Below, piece by piece: positions 12,201 to 23,216 of a stretch of DNA of 64,000 nucleotides; the first letter of the stretch is position 1, and each line of letters opens with the position of its first letter. The stretch comes from Branchiostoma floridae (lineage: Eukaryota; Chordata; Leptocardii; Amphioxiformes; Branchiostomatidae). A program made the position numbers and the translations under genes. Where the stretch lies: contig NC_049997.1 of the NCBI RefSeq assembly GCF_000003815.2, forward strand, positions 2,096,484-2,160,483, read 5' to 3'. The notes beneath the pieces were generated by a model. That model saw nothing but the letters and a program-made list of their open reading frames with translations, was not told where the DNA came from and did not search any database.

Positions 12201-14559
12201 ATGGGACCGAAAATAATAAGTTGCCATTTTTTGGCTACGGTTAAAAGAGCAATTTTCCCATACAACCAAGTAGTTTTCAGTGAAAATAAAGCCGATTTAT
12301 TTTTTCGACCAAAAAAATGCCATTTTCGACATTTCAATGAGAACGAGTGATATAAGCTTGCAATATAGCAAGGAAATTGAACTTTACGAACTAACATTCC
12401 TAAATCTGATTTGCGATCACCAATAATTGATTGCCTTTGGAAGTCCATATTTGTGGCAAAAATTCAAGAATACCGAAGTTCATGTCCTTGCTGAAAATAA
12501 GTATGTTAGCAGAAGTTGAAAACACACATGTTTTTCACATTACTGTGAAAAGAAAGATGCACAGAGATTTATGATATTTGTTCCAATGTAGAAATAAGTC
12601 GTCATATTGTGGGGATGCAAACATGTTTAAGACTGTAGTCATACGTACTGCTTAGCTTTAAAACTAGCAAAGTGTTTAAAAGTTCAGAATGGATTAATCT
12701 GACATTAAACATAAATATGACTTTGTGTAGAATATAATCCCTACAAATGTTGTTTTTTTCATGGTGATAGCACATTGCTACATCGGTTCTATAAAAACAA
12801 AGACGGTGTATCACTGTTGTCAAGAACATGATTTGTGGGAAAGTCAGTGGAATACGACCTACTTTCAGGGACATGTACATTCACTGTTAGAATACCCGAA
12901 CTTGAACTGTCCAAACATGCATTTGATAGACAATATATTCCTTTGTATTCCTTCTAATTTCAATTTCAGAACAAATTTACTTTGCAACTTTTGACAGTTC
13001 AAAGAGAGCACAAAATGATATATCATCAAAATCATGAAAATTGACCCACTTTAACGGACAATTTCTTAGCAACAAAACAAGAACCCAAACTTTACAAGCA
13101 TGACCTTGAGAAACAATATCTTGGTTTACATTTCAGGTAAATTCTAGTTACAGAACAATTTTGGCTTGCCGCTTGTGAGTTATGATTGTTCGAAGATGAT
13201 GCAAAATAAGATATTTTAGCAAAATCATGAAAATTGACCCACTTTAAAGGACAATTACGTAGCAACGAAACAAGAACCCGAACTTTACAAACATGCATTT
13301 GATAGACAATACATTGGTTTATAATCCATGTGAATTTTAATTGCAGAGCAACTTTGATATGGGACATATGATTGTTTAAAGAGAGCACAAAATGACATAT
13401 TGTCAAAATCATGAAATTTGACCCACTTCGATGGACGATTGCGTAGCAACAAAACAAGAACCCAAACTTTGCTAGCATTCATCTAATAGCCCTATAGTAG
13501 GTTATTATTTGTAGTAAATTGCAATCGAAAATATTTTATACTTATGGACTGTCAGTGCTTTGAAGTTGGGCAAAATTTCAGATTCTTTACAACCTGAAAA
13601 CAGTGTATTGTATTCAGGCTGCCCAGGGCCTTAGAATTTACAGGAGATTAACTTTACTGCTATTTCATACAAGTTTAGGCATTGCTCTGATCAGCATATT
13701 CTGCCTTTGTTGTTTAGTTAAAGCATTGTTCAGTGATAGTGCCCTAAAGTTGGCAAATTTTCAAGTTTTTGACATGCCCAAATCCGGCAAAATGGCCCCC
13801 AAACTTCTTTGGCCTGTTGCCATGGCAACGAGGGGTTCTGAGAAAAAAGAAAGCTATTTTGAGGGGTTGTGTACCAAGTACTATCACTGTGCAAAAAATG
13901 AGCCAAATCTATTTTTTGACCGGTGCCACCATTGTTTGACCCTTACAGACATTCGCTCTTAAGTACTGTAAATGTATTTAAGTTCGCGGGGATTTAATTT
14001 CGCGGTAGCCGGAAAAAGGACTTTTCGCGGTGGATTTAAGTTCGCGGTAACACAATACACTGCAATCTAATATCATAATAGAAAAATGTTGGCGGTGGTT
14101 TTAAATTCGCGGTGAAGTGGTCACCGCAAAAACCGCGAACATTAATCCACCTCGAACATTTCTGCATTTACAGTACTGCATAAGATATTCTGTATTCCTC
14201 ATAGATTACGCTGTCCCTTGAACCCTACTTGGCCATAACTCACTTCTGTATAATACCTACCCTATATCTGTGAGCGGTGGTTTATCCCGTCCTCTTCTAT
14301 AACACAGGTGTATGGGTGAAGTCCGCAGGCTTCCATGGTTCAAGTCCGCGGGGAAGCCAAACGGCGTATGTTCTATACACGTGAACCCCTGCGGGGCCGT
14401 CTCTCCCTGTCCGCGGTGGATCACGGCAAGTTCAACGATTGGGTCTTGCGGCGCAATAGTTCTGTGGGAGTTGTCGATTTCTTCTACAAGCGTCTTGGAC
14501 GTCTCTTTAAGTCCGGCAACCACAAAATACTCCACCACTCGCTGGTTTCTCTCCTCCAT
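3209..14559 (-). CDS. DENND4: DENND4-family Rab GEF, N-terminal nine coding exons (partial)
   Basis: DENN-domain guanine nucleotide exchange factor; vertebrate DENND4A/B/C and fly Crag act on Rab10. Minus-strand exons: 14261-14559, 9121-9376, 8576-8645, 8008-8177, 7300-7599, 6816-6874, 6232-6376, 5627-5720, 3209-3290. Every junction has GT-AG and matching phase, giving about 491 residues of a protein that is usually 1,500-1,900 long. Recognisable blocks in order: [10 protein letters not shown] (start), [51 protein letters not shown] (MABP-type domain); [45 protein letters not shown] (uDENN); [53 protein letters not shown] and [12 protein letters not shown] (cDENN). Start chosen at 14559 because it gives the family N-terminus. 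The C-terminal two thirds lie outside the window. One gene is present, so it may predate the vertebrate A/B/C split. Exon 9 is across the 175-N gap, supporting that join. Confidence 0.93.
3322..3760 (+). repeat. internally deleted copy of the hairpin-ended tandem-core repeat
   Basis: Its 5' end (from AAAGGCCGACATTTGCTTG to ATATTTCAGCCAT) matches the copy at 43667-44488, and its 3' end (CAGGAGAAAG to ATTACGAACACAATATATTTC, about 3696-3755) matches that copy's 3' end. The tandem core is missing. It sits in the DENND4 intron between exons 8 and 9. Confidence 0.6.
3912..4086. other. assembly gap, 175 N
   Basis: Run of N. The only gap here that is not exactly 100 N, so probably sized by read pairs. 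DENND4 exons on both sides agree in strand and phase. Confidence 0.99.
4087..5312 (+). repeat. tandem-core repeat element, five units of about 155 bp, with 3' hairpin
   Basis: Units begin with GCATTTTGTTGTACTGTA at about 4305, 4468, 4621, 4774 and 4938 (periods 153-164 bp), each containing a GTACAGGAGCCAAAA motif. The array is followed by a (GAAA)n tract near 5230-5260, then CAATATATTTCACC and a hairpin CCATAC-TAT-GTATGG ending in CTGAAATATA. The 5' end is lost in the N gap. Same family as 33987-34808 and 43667-44488. Confidence 0.75.
6103..6200. mobile_element. short palindromic MITE in DENND4 intron
   Basis: TAGCCTGAGTATCAGCCTGG at the left is inverted at the right (CCAGGCTAATACTCAGGCTA), with about 27-bp arms around a short centre. 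It lies between DENND4 exons 7 and 8. Superfamily not assigned. Confidence 0.6.
8234..8290 (-). pseudogene. decayed tandem copy of the 5' edge of DENND4 exon 4
   Basis: Just upstream (in gene sense) of exon 4 is a diverged copy of its acceptor and first codons: LIGRYPM of the real exon reads LMGKYPM then a stop. The flanking words CATGGGATA and CATCAAGCCTG are shared. It looks like a local duplication of roughly 100 bp that has decayed. It keeps an AG before GCTTG, so it could act as a poor cryptic acceptor. Confidence 0.6.
10166..10745. repeat. tandem repeat of about 180 bp inside the left arm (mirror copy 12895-13485)
   Basis: The words GGTTCTTGTTTTGTTGCTAC, CAATTGTCC and GTGGGTCAATTTTCATGATT recur, with GGTTCTTGTT at 10191, 10365 and 10551, plus a partial fourth unit at about 10719. 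The same array is present in reverse in the right arm, so it predates the arm duplication or was copied with it. Confidence 0.8.
11818..12180. repeat. three spaced copies of TGTAACAAACGTTRCC in the fold-back loop
   Basis: GTAACAAACGTT starts at 11821, 12003 and 12166; the sequence between copies is not obviously repeated. The core AACGTT is self-complementary. Its role is unknown; a protein-binding site is possible. Confidence 0.6.
13966..14173. mobile_element. mariner-like MITE, 208 bp, TA-flanked
   Basis: Flanked by TA on both sides. Ends are CTGTAAATGTATTTAAGTTC and, inverted, CTGTAAATGCAGAAATGTTC; the interior is rich in TTCGCGGT words. A second 208-bp copy lies at 30112-30319 in the opposite orientation. 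It starts two bases after the fold-back element ends. Confidence 0.75.
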
Positions 14560-15496
14560 CTTAGTTCTATTACCTCACTGACTTTCTCTCAAAAGGAAAA
14601 CAGGTCTGAAAAGGACATGAAGAAAACATTTTATTCACTCAGGATAAATACTTAATTCAACAATACTATAACAGATATAAATACACAATTGTACACACAA
14701 GTAACATATATACATAACAGAAGCATAACAGAAACAAGGAAATTCCACCACTCATTTGCATACTACTTCAAATTTGATAAACAAAAGATCCCAGGCAAAT
14801 AATCGACCACATCAACATGCTTGGGAATCTAGAACACTGGACCTAAATCCAATCATCACATTTAGAAAACATACCAAAACAATTACACCTGAACAACAAT
14901 CAAATCTTGAAACCTGATACATTTGTAGGCCTACTTATCACTAAATACCACTAGATGGAAGACCAGTTTTCACAGCACAGATGCAAGAAAAAAAACACTA
15001 AAGAAGTAAAGTACACTAACTTATTTGCTTTTAACTCTTAACTATAAACTTCTTTCCTAAAACATATAATTTTCAAATTTAATATGAAGGATCTGGCTCA
15101 GTTTTAGTGTTTAATGCCTGTTTTGGCAGCATTTACTAAGTTTTTTCAGTAGTGTACCTTTATAACTCTTTGATGAAAAGGAAAGACAGCTTAAATTAAA
15201 GACAGCATAAATTAAAGACAGCTTAAGAAAATTTAATACTTGAAAAAATTAGTAACACCCTGACTTCAATCCTATTTGCTTGGATATAATTCTATCTTAC
15301 ACCCCCATTCCACTAGAGGCTGTAACCACTCAGTATCCATTGAGCAACTGCTGAGCAACCAGAGATTTAACAGATCGCTTGAGAGAAATGAATTTCACAA
15401 GGCCAATTATGAAATAAAGGGTTGCAGAAATCTAATTTTGGTTGGTACATACGGTAACCTAAATCACTGTCTAGTATAGTGGAAAGTAGTCCTTAC

Positions 15497-15556
15497 CTGG
15501 CTGTCAGACCTTTGAACATTGAAACAGGTGTAGCAAACAGCCAATCCTGACCAATA
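15497..15556 (-). other. possible 60-nt exon upstream of DENND4 exon 1
   Basis: The segment is bounded on the minus strand by a good acceptor (CTATTGCAG) and a good donor (CAG/GTAAGG) and is open in one frame (20 codons). It could be a 5' UTR exon of DENND4, or chance. No homology recognised. Confidence 0.22.
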
Positions 15557-17427
15557 CTGCAATAGGTCACCATAGATTTGTGTGACTATTGCCTTCAGTC
15601 AAGACTATAAGACATCCACACACAAAAATGTCTCCAGCATGCTGATTCTGCCAACAACAAGGCAACCTAACTGCTGTTACTTTATCTACAGGAAACACAC
15701 TGACCACAAGCCTACACCACCTGGCAGGAAGTGTTTTGAGGGCGGAACGACTGAGCACATGGACTCTTACCTTCCTCATTATTATGAACAAAATTTGGCT
15801 AAAAAAAAGCAACTGTAATTACTGGTATTGTTCCCCTTCTTGATAGTGTTAAGTGTAAAAACAAATGCTGTTACAAACATGCTTGAAGGCACAAACATGT
15901 ACTATGTGCTAATGTATGAGACTATAACATCATAATATGACACAGAACATACATGAGTCAATCTAGGGGATCCTACCTCTCATGGTTGTAGTTGTAGTAA
16001 GTTGTAGTTGCATTGAATTTTTTTATCACAACGGGTCCTTAGAAAGTTGATCTAGTCTAAAGCCATAATAATCTAATTTGTTGAATCCTTGATTTAAAAA
16101 AAACCTACACTGAAAAATTAACAGACCAGGGGGAAGTGATACACATACTATGGTCTGGGGGAAAGAATACTGTCAGATGTAGCTAACTTTGTGTTTTTTT
16201 TCTTGGCCCACCTTTTTTATTGTGACCTCTTCCTGATCAAAAAGATTTAGCTTGGCCGACAAAAAGTCTACTTGTGCCATATGCATGGACTACCTTGCAT
16301 TCAGCAAGTTGCAGTCTAGACCAGCTCACTTGCAAATATTTGTTCTATCAGATGACAGAGTGTGAGCTAGGGGTCATTAACAATACCAAAGGTGTTATTA
16401 TAATCAGTAACATTTTAACAGTTACACTGACCGATTGAAGCAGCATTGTTTGTTACCAACTGGAGTCTTAAAGTATAGCTTTATCTATTATCTATTATTA
16501 TTTTTGACAAATATGGGTGAATTACATGTTGATACACTTGAATTTCTAACGACAACCCATCCAAAGGGTAAGCGTGTCAATCATCAGGACACGCAAAGTT
16601 AAACAATGACTCACATGTTTGGTTTAAGTTTTAGCGGGAAATTCAGTTGATGTCAACACTTAACTGAATTTCCTGCTATAACACTGTTGAATTTCTCACT
16701 AAATTAGCAGTTTGATACAACATTACTTTGGACTTAATCTGATAATGAATTGGAGAAAGGTAGAGAAATTGATTGATGTTTGACATCAGATTAGTTATCA
16801 TAAAGTAAATCCAGAGCAAAAGTTATACCCAAAGACATATTCCAAGTGCATGAACATGGTACACAGGAGACATGCATGTAACAATGTACTATAGAAATTA
16901 AGAAAGGTATCCGCATCTGTATATATCATATGTGATTGTAAATTGCAACATTAACCAAACAAGGGATGTTTGATCAAAGTTTTAATAAGAAAACAAATAA
17001 AGGATGATGTAACATGCATTGGCATAATACCGGTAGTAAGACTTATACCGGTAGATTAAAAATACTGGAACTTAAAGAGATCTACACATGCAACAATAGT
17101 CATTTCTGAGCTGTGCACACTTCAGACATCTAGGTGTCCAATACATCATTTACAAAGCATTGATAACAATGCATTCGAAGACAACAAGGCGAAAAGTTTT
17201 CAGTATCTTTTTCGGGGTAGGCAGCTCGTCGTGGGACGAACACACTGTCACATTCATTGCCAAATTTATAGATCATAATTACACATGCTCACGGCACAAG
17301 ACGAACATGATTCAACAACAATCTTGAATTTCTGTTGGTGACCTACAACTCATGTAAAAGTGTGAAGAATCGTTGCATAATAGCACGGATCTACGACTGA
17401 ATGGGCAAAATTGAACGTACGCAGTCA

Positions 17428-17474
17428 TTTTCCCGCCATTTTTATATCTACGCTAGCAGTGAAGTGTTACGTCA
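17428..17474. promoter_or_regulatory. candidate promoter motifs: E2F-like and CRE-like sites
   Basis: TTTTCCCGCC (17428-17437) fits an E2F site and TTACGTCA (17467-17474) a CRE-like site, 30 bp apart in a locally GC-richer patch. If DENND4 has an upstream non-coding exon, this is a reasonable place for its promoter. The only evidence is the motif match. Confidence 0.22.
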
Positions 17475-18484
17475 TAGCAGTTGTGACGGACAGAAGTTAA
17501 ATGAAAATTCTTGACAGTATACGTCCGTTTTCTCATGACATTTTGTATGCTCATGCAGGTTTATGTTTTATGCATTTACTAACAGAAAAGGAAGGAACAT
17601 CAGAGGATGTATAAATGTACATAGCGGCAGTTAATTGTGCCGTGTTTCTTCCTACCGGTATTTTTTACCCCCTCCCAACCACTCGTCCGTTCGCTGTGTA
17701 ATTCCGCGGCGTGTTACAATTACAATATTACGCTTTTAGCAGGACAAGAGTGGCAGAAAAGCTACACAGAAGAAGTGGCAAGGGTAACCTATAACAGCAA
17801 CATGTAACTGGAGAAAATGATGCCTCGACAATTTGTCAAATCAGTATGGCTAGAGAAATCGTCGTAAACGTACCGGTATTATGATAATAGATGTTACCAT
17901 ATGTCCTCATAGACATTTCACAATTTTGGATAATTCGTTATTCAGGTGCAATATACATTGCAACATACTGTATTATTACTTAAGTTTAGGAATTCTTCTT
18001 GCTGCCTTATAAGACAATTTGTAATTGTATGCCAAAGAGTGAAAGACATACAATTTCGCTGTTTGCCATTGTCCAACAACCAGAAATTTTCACAATGCTT
18101 GTTTTGCTTGAGTCACTGTGAAATTTTACTCCTAAAATTGGTGCCAAACAAACAGGATTAAACAGGACTGCTGTAACGCCGCCTCTTTCTTTCCTACAAC
18201 AAAATTAAGTTCCTGCAAGCTCTACTGAATTTCAGGTATCATTGACCTAATTATTTTTATCCTAGCTACATTAATCAGCTCAGACTGAGAGAATACATGC
18301 TAAATCCTACACACACCTAGACCCTGCCCAGGGCCTGGCATCTTTTTCAGACACCTTGTTGACTCAGCCAGCCCACTCATGACATACCATGTGATACAAC
18401 AAGTAAGTTGAAAAACTCACATTCAAAAGATTTTCACATCTCTATGTATGTGTACCTAGCCTTGCTGCTTTAATATTTTACCAA

Positions 18485-19789
18485 CAGGCTTTTAGCTAGC
18501 AATGCGTACGGGCGTACAATGTACGCCCTTTAATAAAAATATCACAAAATGTACGCCCTGTTTTTTGGATGTACGGCTTCTGTACGCCCTTCTTTTCCCC
18601 CGGAAAGTTCGCTCAAAGTTCAAAATTCGCCGATTCCGGGCCGAGCGCCGAGCACCGAGCCGCCATTTTGGGTGATTCTACCTCAAGTCTCGCACCAACT
18701 CACATCTCGCGAATCGCGAGAGTCGCACCCCATTGGCCATTTCGGCGTGACGTAGCGCGCCCGGGCGCCATTATTGGTGGAATATCTGATATCCCCGCTG
18801 TTTTCGCGGGAAAAATCACGCAGGGAAGCGTAAAAACTTTGATTTGTTTACGAAAACTCGTCGAATGCCTGAAGTCATTGGTGATAAGTACATGTATAGG
18901 ATTGTTTTGGAGGTTTTTTTTGCTTGTTTGTCGGTGGAATGTGGGAAAAACAACAGCTAATGTGACGATGACATACTGGGGAGGGGGGCGGTTTCGGCAC
19001 TGAATTCGTAGAAAATGTTGAACGGAGGTCGCGATTTTTTCACGGTAACTTGAGATATTACTTTTGTTGCAGTCTTTATTTTCAAAATATTGATACATGG
19101 ATGTTGTTTGTTGAGAAAATTTCGCTTAATTTGCCCTTGGAGCACATCTTTTCTGCTATATATTTTCGATGAATTAAATGTTTGTACACATATTTTTCTG
19201 TACTGTGTAAAGTTAACGCTGATGTTACAGGCTACAAGTAACTTTTCAGTGCATTTATTTTCAGCTATGTTCTTAACAGAGTAGATACACAAAAGAAATA
19301 TAAGATGTACCTGGCAGTCCTGGCTACACTTTCTCCTCTGTTGGTTTGCAGATTTTCTTGTAGACTTCTTTAGCTTGCTGTTGTTATATATGTAACATCA
19401 CCTTTAGCAGTGAGGTTAATTTACTCTCTCTGATTGTATGTATTAACTCATGAAACATTATATTGTAAGGAATCAGTGTTATATTACTTGAAAATTACCT
19501 CATGTATTCTTTAAGCCATACCCACCTCTAATCAAGAACACATACCCCCCATTCTCAGGACAAAAGTAGTAATGCAGCAAAGACAAATATTTGGCTATAT
19601 TCTACTTCAAAATGCAGGAAATAGCATTTCAGAGGCTTTAAATTTAAAAATTTTCCGGGGGAGGATACCCCCGGACCCCCCTACAATGCTCGCGCCTTCG
19701 GCGCTCGTCGCGCGGCTCCGCCGCGCAGTGCGGAGAGTACAACACATTACAGATGTACACCCTAAAAAAAATTCCTAGCTAAAAGCCTG
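18485..19789. mobile_element. non-autonomous hAT-type transposon, 1305 bp
   Basis: Flanked by the 8-bp direct repeat TTTACCAA (18477-18484 and 19790-19797). Terminal inverted repeats read CAGGCTTTTAGCTAG at both ends. An 8-bp duplication and CAGG-type termini are hAT hallmarks. The left subterminal part carries several TGTACGCCC words, with a related TGTACACCC near the right end, as expected of transposase-binding motifs. The interior is GC-rich in places and has no transposase. Confidence 0.85.
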
Positions 19790-19797
19790 TTTACCAA

Positions 19798-21536
19798 CGT
19801 CACAGTGCTAGGATTTATACTGTACAAAATTAAACAGAAAACAAAGGTGAAGAAAATTCTAAAAGTCCTATAATCAAAGTACATGTATATATGATATGAT
19901 CCTTTCGATAATAAGGGAATCATTTTCCTTGGTTGTAAATAAAATTATTACTCTAAATATTTTCACCATCAAGTTCATGAATATAGTTATCAGTACAGCA
20001 TCCAAAAAATGTTCCTTATCAGAGAAATCTTGGGATGGGGTATCCTGTTCTCTTTGTAAACCAAGATGTATAAATATATTCTCTTCTGCAATTTCAAAAA
20101 CTTTNNNNNNNNNNNNNNNNNNNNNNNNNNNNNNNNNNNNNNNNNNNNNNNNNNNNNNNNNNNNNNNNNNNNNNNNNNNNNNNNNNNNNNNNNNNNNNNN
20201 NNNNAATTTGCTCTCCCTATTCTATTTATCATCTGTTTTGTCTCTCTACTTTCAAGAAAAACTTTTCACACACAGATTTCTGCATATACAGTAAGGTGTT
20301 TAACTGTGCATGTACATGTACAGTACTACCAGTACATACACATTCACAAAGACATGTCTACAATCATAGGTTGCATCTAAACCCACATTCTACTTTAAAA
20401 TATCATGTCCAAAACCATGCAAGTGGTTTCTTGCACCAGACAAGTTCTAATTGTTTCACAAGGACAGAGAGAAGTGGGTCAGGTTGCCTTCAAGGGTCCA
20501 GTTCCCATGACAGGACAACCAGGCTTGTTGTTAGCATGGCTGGACCTGAGGAATGTTAACACACACATACAAAACGTACTCTACCTACCTTTCCTTGCAA
20601 TATGTACATTTTTGCAGAAAAATTATAAGACACTAGAGACGATCAGATCGGCTTATACAACAAGAACAGACCATTCTACAATTAGGGGTGTCCAAAAAGA
20701 TTTTGAACTACAAACTTCAGAATTTACAATACCAGTGAAGGACACACTTCCATTCATGTATCATAAATGCTAATGTACAAATGTATACAGTTTTTCTGCT
20801 CTGAGTTATCCTGTAAATTCTACCAATTGTCTGTTGATGACATTTTAAACTATGTTGTCTACTCCACATTCCTCTGGCATACAGATACTACGATTTGCAT
20901 GGGAGTGTCTGTGTGCACATCATATAATACAATAAAAAAAAACTTATCTCGACTGAAATTAGTGACAACATACAAAACAAGGGTAGGAGATAAAGCTTCC
21001 AATCCCTTCACTTATTCCATTTGTCATGACCCAGACAGACATGTATACAAGCCCAACTCTGATACAGACAAGGAAACTGGAAACCAGCCACCCTTGCATT
21101 TGACCTTCAGACTAGCACAGTTCAATTTGCAATGTCTGACCTACATAATCCATGTGGCAACTCCATACACAGGCCAGGACTGATCTATGCAGCTGGGGGA
21201 CAACCATTGAAGACCTACCTACATGTGTTATGAATGCTTATGATGTAAACAGATAGTTTCCCAATTCTAACTGCTTTTGTGCATTTTTCCTGATACATCG
21301 AATTTCCATGCCCATGCAAGGATGCATTGAACTGTGGCTTGACGTCACTGTCTGTGCCATATATAATTGCTACATACCCCTGTGTAGGTTTATCTCCGAA
21401 TTGGGAGATTGAATATCATCAAATTTTGTCTTTTCTGTATAATGCAGTGTGCTTAGAAAAGAAAACAAAATATGGATGAGCTTCTTTGTTTGTCTCACTA
21501 GAATCTTTGGCTTATTCCGGGTGTTTCGGTCAGACT
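19798..21536. other. non-coding stretch with a 100-N gap
   Basis: AT-rich sequence on both sides of the gap at 20105-20204. Open frames here (for example 20405-20773) show no recognisable domain, splice structure or codon bias. I see no supported gene. Confidence 0.4.
20105..20204. other. assembly gap, 100 N
   Basis: Fixed-length scaffold join; order and orientation of the neighbouring contigs are not confirmed by any gene crossing it. Confidence 0.99.
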
Positions 21537-21734
21537 ACCGTAAATTCATCCATTTATTTTTAAGTGAGGGGTGGCAGTAGAAGGGGATATTATTAGCAAC
21601 ATAATATTGTAAGTTTGCAACATTGAAATTATTCCCTTTGTGATACAAAGCACACCTGTATTTGCAGCGTCATGATTTTGCAGTGCAGAGGTCACTATAA
21701 AGATAAAACCATTGCAAACATTTCAAGATTTACA
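21537..21734. mobile_element. degenerate TA-flanked MITE
   Basis: Ends read TA-CCGTAAAT and ATTTACAG-TA. The right part (AAAACCATTGCAAACATTTC) matches sequence near 37045-37070, so it is a dispersed family, but the arms are too decayed to define. Confidence 0.35.
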
Positions 21735-21791
21735 GTATCTATATTTGTGTTAGTATAACAAGAGGATACTCAAATTTGTAACTTGTCAGTA

Positions 21792-22329
21792 CAGTCGAAC
21801 CTGTATTAGCAGCCACCTTTGCATAGCGACCACCTGGCCATTGTGGTCACTTTTTGTCGGTCCCTTGGATTTTTCCCATTGACCTAAGCATTAAGAAATA
21901 GTCTATAGCAGCCACCTGTCCAACGCGGCCACGGCCACACGATTTCCGGCATATTGCGGTCATACAGTGGTTGTATGTCACCCTGCACCGAGTTTAAAAT
22001 CGTAGTTTGTGAAGATTTGGATTTCCAGACAAGGTCATTTTGGCAGTAGCGAAAGGTACACATGCCTTGAACATTTACCAACATCCGTCATGGCAATACC
22101 AATCATTTTCGGTAGATTTGACTTTGGCAGGTTAAGTTGAATTCTGAGATGATGGAGACAATGTTACTTGGTAAAAAAGATTAGTGGGTGCTGAAATCAT
22201 GTGTAACTTATTGCTCGTACGATCATGGCCAACTGATTAACATATTCTCTATAGTGAACACCTGTCTTTAGTGGCCACTGGCCACATTTCTCTAGTCCAT
22301 TGAGTGACCGCTATAGGCAGGTTTGACTG
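21792..22329. mobile_element. Tc1/mariner-type non-autonomous element, 538 bp
   Basis: TA-flanked. Termini CAGTCGAACCTG and, inverted, CAGTCAAACCTG. The terminal regions contain diverged AGCAGCCACCT / AGCGGTCACT words in inverted orientation. The CAGTCGAACCTG end type is common for mariner/pogo-like MITEs in many animals. No transposase ORF. Confidence 0.75.
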
Positions 22330-22436
22330 TACAATGATAAAGAGTTGTTTTATTTTTATTTTTCATACAAAAGTCTGGCTATATTGACTACAAATTGGAT
22401 ACATTACAACATGGGCAAAGAACTGAGCTACAAATC

Positions 22437-22603
22437 CTAACCACAGAAATGAAAGCAAGAAGACTTTGTAACAACACACTTTGTCAGCCAGTTGTGTTGA
22501 GTGATTCCTACATCAGACATGGATTCCAGTGGATCACTGGGCCATGATGGTACCCTCTGTGTGACCTCTGGGGTCCATGTTACACCATCAAGATAGAATC
22601 TAC
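22437..22603 (-). CDS. possible terminal exon of an unrecognised gene
   Basis: On the minus strand an acceptor (TTGGCAG) at 22604-22610 opens a 55-codon frame (phase 1 entry) ending at a stop at 22437. It begins RFYLDGVTWTPEVTQRVPSW and continues with SDPLESMSDVGITQHNWLTK, which reads like real protein rather than random AT-rich translation. I do not recognise the family and found no partner exon. It could be a pseudogene fragment. Confidence 0.3.
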
Positions 22604-23216
22604 CTGCCAATCAATCAATCAATTAACTGCAATACAAACATCTGGTAATGGACAGAACAGATCCAACACACCATATGTAGGGACAAGCTAGTTAGTTAGT
22701 TCAGAACAGCAAATGAATGACACTACAGGCCTTGAAATAATATTACTACTACCACAATCTGACCAACTACTGAAGATCACCAAATAATGTAAAAAAAAAT
22801 CATAAAAAAGCTGTCTTATAATTGCATCACTCCAACTAATTTTAGTCATTGACGATGTTTAAAATACTGCTAATGCCTCCTTCTAACCTGAAATTTAGTC
22901 ACTGCAAACTTAAAACATTTTACAGTACTTAATCTAGATCACCTCAAGTTATCCTTATGGCTATCAGTATCATTATCAGATCATTACCATTATCAAAATC
23001 AACATGTACATGGCCTTCTCCCAGTACATTGAGAATGCACACAGATTCAACATACAAAATGTACTCTTCAACAACCCTCAAGCACAAGTCAACAAGAGCT
23101 AAATACCCACAGAGACAATTGACTCAAAAAAGAACCAAGAGGCCACCATCTAGCATGGTGGCGTTAAATGAGGACAACAAAAATAACAAAAACAAAAACT
23201 GTTACCATCTACCAAA

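Larger units (their letters stand above)
9681..13962. mobile_element. fold-back DNA element with about 1.5-kb inverted arms and TTAA ends
   Basis: The left arm (about 9681-11204) is repeated in reverse at the right (about 12476-13962). In the outer 300 bp I count only about four mismatches. Both ends read TTAAGAGCGAATGTCTGTAA, so the element may be flanked by TTAA duplications as in piggyBac or Kolobok. The 1.3-kb loop has no transposase-like ORF, so it is non-autonomous. The two mirror ORFs of 119 codons in the arms are by-products of the repeat. It sits in DENND4 intron 1. Confidence 0.85.
14600..18476. other. non-coding region upstream of the DENND4 start codon
   Basis: No ORF that looks protein-coding. 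It probably holds DENND4 5' UTR intron(s) and promoter. It contains a small inverted repeat at 16628-16685 (GGGAAATTCAGTT / AACTGAATTTCC). Candidate exon and promoter motifs are listed separately. Confidence 0.4.

Noticed and set aside
18569-19003. 144-codon ORF inside the hAT-type element
   Set aside because: No transposase motif, crosses CG-rich subterminal repeats, no sign of coding selection.
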